Below are positions 57,782-64,000 of a stretch of DNA of 64,000 bases, in pieces; the first letter of the stretch is position 1, and the number at the start of each line of letters is the position of its first letter. Position numbers and translations under genes: made by a program. Origin of the DNA: Pyxidicoccus caerfyrddinensis (GTDB lineage Bacteria; Myxococcota; Myxococcia; Myxococcales; Myxococcaceae); contig NZ_JAAIYA010000026.1 of the NCBI RefSeq assembly GCF_010894405.1, positions 1-64,000 of the forward strand, in the 5' to 3' direction. The notes below the pieces were generated by a model, which worked only from the letters and a program-made list of their open reading frames with translations, did no database searches and was not told where the DNA came from.

Positions 57782-60021
57782 TGGCCATCAAGCTTGAAGA
57801 GCTCGAGGTGAAGCAGGGCTTCCACTACCAGGTGGAGGACGGGGTCGCCGTCATCACGTACGACCTGCCGGACTCGCCCGTGAATACGCTGTCGCCCGAG
57901 ACGGGCGAGGTCTTCACCCGCCTCATGTCCCGCGCGGAGGGGGCACCCGAGGTGAAGGCCGTGGTCTTCATCTCCGGCAAGAAGGACAACTTCGTCGCCG
58001 GGGCGAAGATTGATTTCCTGCAGACCATCAAGACGGCGGAAGAGGCCACCGCCATCAGCCGCAACGGCCAGGAGGGCTTCGACCGGCTCGACGCGTTCCC
58101 CAAGCCCGTCGTCGCGGCCATCCATGGTTCATGTCTCGGCGGCGGTCTGGAGTGGGCGCTGGCGTGTGACTACCGCATCGCCACGGACAGCCCCAAGACG
58201 TCGCTGGGCCTGCCGGAGACGCAGCTCGGCCTGATTCCCGGCGCCGGCGGCACCCAGCGGCTGCCCGCGCTCATCGGGGTGCAGGCGGCGCTGGACCTCA
58301 TCCTCACCGGCAAGAGCCTCAAGCCCTCCAAGGCGAAGAAGCTGGGCGTGGTGGATGAAGTCGTGCCGGTGCCGCTCTTGCGCAAGCTCGCGGTGCAGCG
58401 CGCGAAGGAGCTGGCGGAGGGCACGCTGAAGGTGGAGCGCACGCGCGGCCAGGGCTTCAAGTCCGTGGTCTCCGGCGGCAAGGCGAAGGGGCTGGCGGGC
58501 TTCTTCCAGGGGCTGGCCAACAAGGAGCTGTGGGCCGAGGTTGCCCTCGAGGACAACCCGCTGGGCCGCAAGCTCGTCTTCGACGAGGCACGCAAGCAGC
58601 TGCTCAAGAAGACGCGCGGCCACTACCCGGCGCAGGAGAAGGTGCTCCAGGTGATTCGCACCGGCCTGGAGTCCGGGCACAAGGCGGGCCAGGAGGCCGA
58701 GGCGAAGGCATTCGGCGAGCTGGTGGTGTCGGACGTCTCCAAGCGGCTGGTCGAAATCTTCTTCGCCACGACGACGCTGAAGAAGGAGAACGGCACCGCC
58801 AACCCCAGCGTGAAGCCGCGCGAGGTGAAGAAGGTGGCGGTGCTGGGCGGCGGCCTGATGGGCGGCGGCATCGCCTACGTGGCCAGCGCGCTGCAGGGCG
58901 TGCCGGTGCGCGTGAAGGACAAGGACGACGCGGGCGTGGGCCGCGCGCTGAAGCAGGTGCAGTCCATCCTGGATGAGCGCACGAAGAAGCGCTCGCTGAC
59001 GCCCCGCGAGGCGGCGGCGAAGATGGCGCTCATCACCGCGGGCACGGACTACAGCGGCTTCAAGTCCGCGGACCTCGTCATCGAGGCGGTGTTCGAGGAC
59101 CTGAAGCTCAAGCACCGCATCATCGCCGAGGTGGAGGCTGTCACCGGCGACCCGTGCATCTTCGCGTCCAACACCTCCAGCATCCCGATTACGGAGCTGG
59201 CGAAGGGCAGCCGCCGGCCGGCGCAGGTCATCGGGATGCACTACTTCAGCCCGGTGAACAAGATGCCGCTGCTGGAGATCATCACCCACCCGGGCACCGC
59301 CGAGTGGGTGACGGCCACCTGCGTGGAGGTGGGCCGCAAGCAGGGCAAGACGGTCATCGTCGTCAACGACGGGCCGGGTTTCTACACCTCGCGCATCCTC
59401 GCGCCGTACATGAACGAGGCGGCGTACCTCCTGGCGGAGGGCGCGGACATCGCGGAGCTGGACAAGGCGCTCGTGGACTTCGGCTTCCCGGTGGGGCCGA
59501 TTACCCTCCTCGACGAGGTGGGCATCGACGTGGCGCAGAAGGTGGGCCCCATCATGGAGGCCGCGTTCGGCAAGCGCATGGCGGCGCCCAAGGCGCTGGA
59601 GAACGTCGTCACCGACGGCCGCCTGGGTCGCAAGACGCAGAAGGGCTTCTACCTGTACGAGGACGGGAAGAAGAAGGAGGTGGACCCGACCATCTACGCG
59701 CTGCTGCCGCACGGGAAGGACCGCAAGTCCTTCGACCGCGAGGAGATGGCGGAGCGGCTGGTGCTGCAGATGGTGAACGAGGCCGTGCGCTGCATGGGCG
59801 AGGGCATCCTGCGCAGCGCGCGTGACGGCGACGTGGGCGCCATCTTCGGCCTGGGCTTCCCTCCGTTCCTGGGCGGCCCGCTGCGCTACGTGGACAGCCG
59901 CGGCCCCGCCGAGGTGCTGCGCAAGCTGGAGCACTTCCACGACAAGCTCGGGGAGCGGTTCACCCCCGCGCCGCACCTCGTGGAGATGGTGAAGGCGGGC
60001 AAGACGTTCTACCCGCGCTGA
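57781..60021 (+). CDS. fadJ: 3-hydroxyacyl-CoA dehydrogenase/enoyl-CoA hydratase
   Basis: A 746-aa bifunctional beta-oxidation enzyme. N-terminal hydratase (about 10-200): GSCLGGGLEWALACDYRIA oxyanion region and LPETQLGLIPGAGGTQRLP with the catalytic Glu residues. Linker, then the NAD-binding dehydrogenase (about 345-525): VAVLGGGLMGGGIAYVAS, ASNTSSIPITELA and GMHYFSPVNKMPLLEII (catalytic His). C-terminal dehydrogenase repeat from about 540 (NDGPGFYTSRILAPYMNEA). All key residues are present. It starts within the thiolase stop. Together they degrade fatty acids, a major carbon source for lipid-feeding myxobacteria. Confidence 0.95.
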   Translation: MAIKLEELEVKQGFHYQVEDGVAVITYDLPDSPVNTLSPETGEVFTRLMSRAEGAPEVKAVVFISGKKDNFVAGAKIDFLQTIKTAEEATAISRNGQEGFDRLDAFPKPVVAAIHGSCLGGGLEWALACDYRIATDSPKTSLGLPETQLGLIPGAGGTQRLPALIGVQAALDLILTGKSLKPSKAKKLGVVDEVVPVPLLRKLAVQRAKELAEGTLKVERTRGQGFKSVVSGGKAKGLAGFFQGLANKELWAEVALEDNPLGRKLVFDEARKQLLKKTRGHYPAQEKVLQVIRTGLESGHKAGQEAEAKAFGELVVSDVSKRLVEIFFATTTLKKENGTANPSVKPREVKKVAVLGGGLMGGGIAYVASALQGVPVRVKDKDDAGVGRALKQVQSILDERTKKRSLTPREAAAKMALITAGTDYSGFKSADLVIEAVFEDLKLKHRIIAEVEAVTGDPCIFASNTSSIPITELAKGSRRPAQVIGMHYFSPVNKMPLLEIITHPGTAEWVTATCVEVGRKQGKTVIVVNDGPGFYTSRILAPYMNEAAYLLAEGADIAELDKALVDFGFPVGPITLLDEVGIDVAQKVGPIMEAAFGKRMAAPKALENVVTDGRLGRKTQKGFYLYEDGKKKEVDPTIYALLPHGKDRKSFDREEMAERLVLQMVNEAVRCMGEGILRSARDGDVGAIFGLGFPPFLGGPLRYVDSRGPAEVLRKLEHFHDKLGERFTPAPHLVEMVKAGKTFYPR

Positions 60022-60046
60022 GCGCCGCTGAAGGCTGCACCGGCTC

Positions 60047-60072
60047 GGGAGTCCGCGTCATCGCGGGCTCCC
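60047..60072 (+). terminator. hairpin after the beta-oxidation operon
   Basis: GGGAGTCCGCG and CGCGGGCTCCC form an 11-bp stem (one T-G pair) with loop TCAT, 25 bases after the fadJ stop. No T-run follows, so it would be a weak or factor-assisted terminator. Confidence 0.4.
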
Positions 60073-60115
60073 GGGCTTGACCGGGGCCGCGTTCTGGACC
60101 AAGCCTGCCGGCCGC

Positions 60116-61249
60116 ATGGTCCGCTCCGCGTCCCGCACCATCCTCCTCGTCACCCTCGTCGCCGTGGTGCTGTGCGGCGCCGCCGCCGGGCTCGGGGCTC
60201 ATCGCTACTTCCACAAGAACAAGCAGAACCCCGTCGTTCGCGTGGACGAGTACGTCACCATGGGCTGGGTGGCGTGGGACTCGAGCTGGTACATGCGGAT
60301 TGCCCAGGAGGGCTACGAGTTCACCCCGGGCCAGCAGAGCTCGGTGGCCTTCTTCCCGCTCTACCCGCTGGTCATCCGCGCCGTGCAGACGCTCGGGCCG
60401 GACGTGTACCAGTCCGGCGTCCTCATCACCCTGCTGTGCGGCCCGCTGGCGCTGCTGCTCTTCACCCAATGGGCGCGCGGCCTCACGGACGAGGCCACCG
60501 CGCTGCGGGCCGGCCTGCTGATGGCCTGCTACCCGTTCGCCTTCTATTTCTACGGCGCCATGTACTCGGACGCGCTGTTCGTCCTGCTGGTGATTACCGC
60601 CTTCCTGCTGCTGGAGCGTGGGCACTTGCTGCCGGCGGTGCTGGTGGCGGCGGTGGCCACGGCGGCGCGGCCGGTGGCGCCCGCGGTGGTGGTGGGCCTG
60701 CTGGTGCGCCGGCTGGAGTGGAAGCACGCGCGCGGTGAAAAGTGGACCGCGGTGGACTTCCTGCCGGTGCTCGCGGGGCTGGGCTTCGGTGGCTACATGC
60801 TCTTTCTCTGGCACAAGTTCGGAGACCCCTTCGCCTTCGTGAAGGTGCAGGGCGCTGCCGGGTGGGACCAGCAGCCCGGCTGGCACTCGTGGCTGAAGGT
60901 GAGCTGGTTCGAGCGCGTCATCCTCCATCCCACGGACAAGCGCGAGGCGTTCCGCCTGGCCGCGCATGCCTTCTTCACACTGCTCGCGCTGGCGCTGGTG
61001 TGGCCCACGCGGAAGCTCTTGGGGTGGGGTTACGCCGTCTACGTGCTGGCGATTGTGGGACTGCCCGCGTGGTCCACGAAGGACTTCATGGGTATGGGGC
61101 GATATCTCCTGTCCTCGTTCCCCGTGTTCCTCACCGCCGCGATGCTGCTGCGCCAGCGACCGAGGCTGCTGCGGGGCGCGCTCACGGTGGGCGCAATCTC
61201 CGTGGTCGTTCTCTCGTGGGCCTTTGGCGCCGATTATTACATCTCATGA
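60116..61249 (+). CDS. GT-C/PIG-V-like membrane glycosyltransferase
   Basis: A 377-aa inner-membrane protein with about nine helices. The first extracytoplasmic loop has WVAWDSSWYMRIAQEGY, the R/A-W-D-x2-x-Y motif of PIG-V-type mannosyltransferases, and FFPLYPLVIRA follows. A later loop has DFMGMGRYLLSSFPVFL with the typical RY-x5-FP motif. Such enzymes transfer mannose or other sugars from polyprenyl-phosphate donors; the acceptor here is unknown. I chose the ATG at 60116; a TTG at 60077 would add 13 residues. It overlaps the methyltransferase gene by ATGA. Confidence 0.8.
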   Translation: MVRSASRTILLVTLVAVVLCGAAAGLGAHRYFHKNKQNPVVRVDEYVTMGWVAWDSSWYMRIAQEGYEFTPGQQSSVAFFPLYPLVIRAVQTLGPDVYQSGVLITLLCGPLALLLFTQWARGLTDEATALRAGLLMACYPFAFYFYGAMYSDALFVLLVITAFLLLERGHLLPAVLVAAVATAARPVAPAVVVGLLVRRLEWKHARGEKWTAVDFLPVLAGLGFGGYMLFLWHKFGDPFAFVKVQGAAGWDQQPGWHSWLKVSWFERVILHPTDKREAFRLAAHAFFTLLALALVWPTRKLLGWGYAVYVLAIVGLPAWSTKDFMGMGRYLLSSFPVFLTAAMLLRQRPRLLRGALTVGAISVVVLSWAFGADYYIS

Positions 61250-61914
61250 GCGCACTCCTCGAGCAGGCCCTCGCCCTCTACGCCGCGCTGCCCGCCGCCG
61301 AGCGCTTCCACGTCCATGCTCGCGCAGCTTCCGCGCCGCTGCTGGCCGTGGCCTCGCGGACGCCTTCCGGCACCGTGGCGGACATCGGCTGTGGACATGG
61401 GCTGCTGTCCGCGCTGCTGGCGCTGGCGGACCCGCGCCGCACCGTGCGGGGCGTGGACCCGGACCCGCGCAAGGTGGCGTGGGCGCGGCGGGCGCTCGCG
61501 GGGCTGCCCAACGTGAAGCTCGCGGAAGGCACCGTGGAGGAGACGTTCGCCACCGAGACGGCGGGTGACTTCGATGCGGCGGTGGTTTGCGACGTGCTGT
61601 ACCTCCTGCCCGAGGCGAAGTGGCCTGACTTCCTCCGCACCGTGCACGGGCTGCTCAAGCCCGGCGGGCGCTTCCTGCTGAAGGAGGTGGAGGGCGACGG
61701 CTCCTGGAAGCACCGCAAGGCGCTCCTGCAGGAGTGGGTGATGGTGTCGCTGCTCGGGCGCACGAAGGCCAGCGGCGGCATGGCGCTCAAGCCGCGCGCG
61801 GAGATGACCCGGTTGCTGAAGGACGCGGGCTTCGGCGTGCTCGAGGTGGTGGACCTGGGCCGCGGCTACACCACGCCGCACGTGCTCTACGTCGCGGAGG
61901 CCTGGCTGCCGTAG
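61246..61914 (+). CDS. class I SAM-dependent methyltransferase
   Basis: A 222-aa cytoplasmic methyltransferase. Motif I VADIGCGHGLLSALLAL binds SAM; VRGVDPDPRKVAWARRAL is motif II; AAVVCDVLYLLP and LLKPGGRFLLKEVEGDGSW are later motifs. The C-terminal region (ALKPRAEMTRLLKDAGFGV) is usual for small-molecule or lipid methyltransferases. Translationally coupled to the membrane glycosyltransferase upstream, so both may act in one lipid or glycan pathway. Substrate unknown. Confidence 0.88.
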   Translation: MSALLEQALALYAALPAAERFHVHARAASAPLLAVASRTPSGTVADIGCGHGLLSALLALADPRRTVRGVDPDPRKVAWARRALAGLPNVKLAEGTVEETFATETAGDFDAAVVCDVLYLLPEAKWPDFLRTVHGLLKPGGRFLLKEVEGDGSWKHRKALLQEWVMVSLLGRTKASGGMALKPRAEMTRLLKDAGFGVLEVVDLGRGYTTPHVLYVAEAWLP

Positions 61915-61925
61915 GGGAGGGGAGA

Positions 61926-62774
61926 CTACGCGGCCGATGCGAGGCTGCCGTAGGTGTGCAGCTCGATGCCGCGCTCGCGCAGCACGGCCTTCACTCGCGG
62001 GCTCGTGAGCGCGTCCAGCTCCGCCTGCCAGCCGTAGCGCCATGCCGGGTCCTCCGGCACATGCGGCGCGCCTTCACCGGGGTGGCAGCCAAGCTCGAAG
62101 TCACCCGCCGGCAGCGCATCCAGCGCGTCCAGCAGCGCGCGCTCATCCAGCCGGCCCGCCTCGAACACGCCGCCCGCGCTCACCCGGCGCACGCCCGGCG
62201 TGCTCCACGGTGGCAGCCGCGCCAGCGCCGCCAGCACCGTCGCCTTGAGCGCGGGCCCCGGGGCGCGCAGCCACCGCGTTCTCGGCAGCGCATCCGGCCA
62301 CCGCAGCGGCAGCCCCTCGCGCGCGGCCAGCGCCTCCACCACGCCGCGCACGCCGGGCAGCAGGTGCAGGTGCTGGTGCCCATCCAGGTGGTCCACCGCC
62401 ACGCCCAGCTCCCGCGCGCGCTTCAGCTGCGCGGCCAGCTCCACCTCCACCTCTTCACGTCGCACGGCTCCGGCGAGCCACGCCTTCGCGAAGTCCGCCC
62501 AGCTCCCGCGCAGCCGCCCGCCCGGCGCCACCGAGGGCACCGCATGCACGGGCGCCGCCGGAGCCAGCCGGGTGGATAGCGCCAGATGCAGGCCCACCGC
62601 CAGCCCCTGCTCGCGGGCGCGCCCGGCGGCCTCGGGCGCCGTGGGGCCCATGGCCAGCAGGGTGGCGCTGGTGACGATGCCTTCGCGGTGCGCCCGGAGG
62701 ATGCCCGCGTCCAGCGAGGGGTGCAGCCCCAGGTCGTCCGCGTTCACCACCAGGCGCGTGAGGGAGCGCGCCAC
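61926..62774 (-). CDS. ChbG/HpnK-family (YdjC) deacetylase
   Basis: A 282-aa protein of the YdjC/ChbG/HpnK fold. Metal site: RLVVNADDLGLHPSLDAGI with the conserved Asp pair, GLHLALS with His, and DGHQHLHLLPGV with two His. The C-terminal FELGCHPGE is also typical. Members deacetylate sugars such as chitooligosaccharides or hopanoid-linked N-acetylglucosamine. It starts 12 bases after the GT2 stop on the same strand, which suggests the pair builds and then trims a lipid-linked sugar, as in hopanoid or undecaprenyl-linked pathways. Confidence 0.88.
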   Translation of the reverse strand: MARSLTRLVVNADDLGLHPSLDAGILRAHREGIVTSATLLAMGPTAPEAAGRAREQGLAVGLHLALSTRLAPAAPVHAVPSVAPGGRLRGSWADFAKAWLAGAVRREEVEVELAAQLKRARELGVAVDHLDGHQHLHLLPGVRGVVEALAAREGLPLRWPDALPRTRWLRAPGPALKATVLAALARLPPWSTPGVRRVSAGGVFEAGRLDERALLDALDALPAGDFELGCHPGEGAPHVPEDPAWRYGWQAELDALTSPRVKAVLRERGIELHTYGSLASAA

Positions 62775-62786
62775 GTTGCGAAGCCC

Positions 62787-63581
62787 TCAGCCCCGCGCCG
62801 CGCGGCCCGGGGGCGGCACCGCGTGGAGCTGCTGCACCGACGGAGGCAGCCGCACCGGCTGGACCGGAGGCTGCGGCGAGCGCGTCTGCGGGTACAGCCG
62901 CACCAGCTCCTTCACCATCTTCACGATGACCGAAGGCGAGGCCAGCGTGGAGATGCCGCGCGTGCGCGGGAAGTAGTCCACGCCCATCTGGAACACGCGG
63001 AAGCCCTTGCGGATGGCCTTCACCACCAGCTCCGCGTCGATGAACGAGCCCTGGCTGTGCAGCTCCATGGACTCCAGCACCCGCCGGTGCATCACCTTGA
63101 AGCTGAAGTTGACGTCCTTGATCTGGATGTCGAACAGCGCGCGGATGAGCAGGTTGTAGACGAACGAGTAGACGATGCGCTTGGGGCCCTCGCTCGTGCG
63201 GTCGAACCGGAAGGCGCAGATCATGTCCGCCTCCAGGTAGTTCATCAGGTGCAGCGAGCGCTCCAGCTCCCGCATGTCCCACGGCAGGTCCACATCCGAG
63301 TAGACGACGATGTCCTTCGTCGACGCCGCCAGCCCCGTGCGCATCGCCCCGCCCAGCTTGAGATTCACCGGGTGGTGGATGACCCTCAACTGCGGCACCT
63401 TCTGCGCCAGCGCCTCGCAGATTTCGCGCGTCCGGTCCGTGGAGGCGTCGTTGACGATGATGATTTCGAAGTCGTCCGTCAGCTGGGGGAGTACGTCCAG
63501 GGCGCGACTTACGGCGCGCTCGACGTAGTCCTCCTCGTTCCACGCGGGAAAGAAGAGGCTGATACTGGGGTACTTGCCCAC
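62787..63581 (-). CDS. GT2 glycosyltransferase (dolichyl/polyprenyl-phosphate sugar synthase type)
   Basis: A 264-aa family 2 glycosyltransferase. It begins YPSISLFFPAWNEEDYVERAV, then IIIVNDASTDRTREI, LKLGGAMRTGL and VVYSDVDLPWD (DxD-type metal site), and KDVNFSFKVMHRRVL. A final Pro/Gln-rich tail lacks membrane helices, so it is probably cytoplasmic at the membrane face. The GTG at 63581 fits the usual start 6-7 residues before PSIS and has GAGG upstream; the longer frame to 63665 lacks family sequence. Partner of the downstream ChbG/HpnK-like deacetylase. Confidence 0.88.
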   Translation of the reverse strand: MGKYPSISLFFPAWNEEDYVERAVSRALDVLPQLTDDFEIIIVNDASTDRTREICEALAQKVPQLRVIHHPVNLKLGGAMRTGLAASTKDIVVYSDVDLPWDMRELERSLHLMNYLEADMICAFRFDRTSEGPKRIVYSFVYNLLIRALFDIQIKDVNFSFKVMHRRVLESMELHSQGSFIDAELVVKAIRKGFRVFQMGVDYFPRTRGISTLASPSVIVKMVKELVRLYPQTRSPQPPVQPVRLPPSVQQLHAVPPPGRAARG

Positions 63582-63714
63582 GGAGGACCTCGACGGAGAA
63601 GCGTGCGGGAGTGAACGCGCTCGGTACCAGAGCACTTCCCCCAAATCAACGAGAGGGGGTCGCACCCCGGACTACCGTCGTGATACCGTATGAGCATCAA
63701 TTTGCGGGGACACT

Positions 63715-64000
63715 GTGAACTCCAGGCCCTACACCCTGCTCGTGGTGGATGACTCGCAGTCAACGCTGCCCCGGCTGGCCCGCGCCCTGGGGCCGGAGGA
63801 CTTCGCGCTCCGGCTGACACCGCATGGGCCGGACGTACCGCGGCTGGCCCGGGGCACGGCCCTGGTGGTGCTCTGCCCGGGCGAGGACGCCGCGGGGCTG
63901 CTCCCGCTCCTGGACCGGTTGATTCCTCCGGAAGGCGGGCCGGCGACGCCCGTCCTGGTGCTGGCCCCCCCGGAGCCTCGCACCCTCTGGCTGGAGGCGC
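63715..64000 (+). CDS. response-regulator-like protein, partial at the window end
   Basis: Starts with GTG after GCGGGGA and reads LLVVDDSQSTLPRLARAL, the usual first strand and acidic pair of a receiver domain. The frame runs open to the last base. At the third strand, where the phosphorylated Asp normally sits (as in LVLLDL), it reads TALVVLCPGEDAAG, so the acceptor Asp is absent. It may be an atypical or pseudo-receiver, common in myxobacteria with a C-terminal effector domain beyond this window. At least 95 residues are visible. Confidence 0.65.
   Translation, partial: MNSRPYTLLVVDDSQSTLPRLARALGPEDFALRLTPHGPDVPRLARGTALVVLCPGEDAAGLLPLLDRLIPPEGGPATPVLVLAPPEPRTLWLEA

Overview
The window looks like a chromosomal segment of a myxobacterium, most likely Myxococcaceae (Myxococcus, Corallococcus or Pyxidicoccus). 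It is very GC-rich with strong third-position GC bias. It is dense in Ser/Thr kinases, FHA/sigma-54 activators, large repeat lipoproteins and lytic enzymes. Species is not determined; all names rest on motifs read by eye.

Layout. (1) 1-9.4 kb: single accessory genes: a low-GC DKNYY-type membrane protein, an isochorismatase-like hydrolase beside a decapitated GlxA-type regulator, a Kelch lipoprotein, a zinc-finger membrane protein, a Ser/Thr kinase, an M57 metalloprotease homologue whose HExxH motif reads HAxxH, and a secreted tandem pilin-like protein. (2) 9.5-13.5 kb: a gene graveyard with lysR, msrA, tRNA 3' end, ISL3 and sugar-permease fragments around one intact IS66-family element. (3) 13.7-17.1 kb: a tightly overlapping three-gene operon encoding a MACPF pore-forming protein, a glycosyltransferase and a CdtB-like nuclease with all catalytic residues. 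This is a candidate new toxin system. (4) 17.2-26.1 kb: a co-directional locus of FHA/sigma-54 activator, Ser/Thr kinase-ATPase-TPR, a 183-aa Ig-like protein, YcaO and TfuA. This is a candidate kinase-controlled backbone-modifying (thioamide/azoline) system. A nearby small gene sharing the N-terminal pattern of the 183-aa protein has been cut by an IS66 end. (5) 26.3-31.3 kb: gene scraps, a TIR-TM-beta-propeller protein, and IS3/IS1380 remnants. (6) 31.3-38.2 kb: PAS histidine kinase, an FG-GAP/PhoD phosphatase fusion, a GH25 lysozyme lipoprotein and a coiled-coil membrane protein.

(7) 38.5-53.4 kb: a complete alpha-glucan uptake locus of two divergent operons. Leftward: MalK, a MalE-MalF fusion, MalG, and a nine-repeat lipoprotein that may be a surface glucan-binding protein. 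Rightward: an isoamylase-type lipoprotein, an outer-membrane barrel and a GH13 amylase lipoprotein with a C-terminal CBM20-like module. Together they would debranch and hydrolyse polysaccharide at the surface, pass oligosaccharide through the outer membrane and import it. (8) 53.4-64 kb: mostly housekeeping genes: hemE, a radical SAM/SPASM protein, a fadA-fadB type beta-oxidation pair, a GT-C/PIG-V-like membrane protein with a methyltransferase, a GT2/ChbG-like pair, and the start of a receiver-like protein running off the end.

The stretch from 29.8 to 13.7 kb is almost entirely on the minus strand, apart from IS66 and scraps. It is bounded by IS debris and a tRNA fragment, which suggests an island assembled by transfer and then partly eroded.
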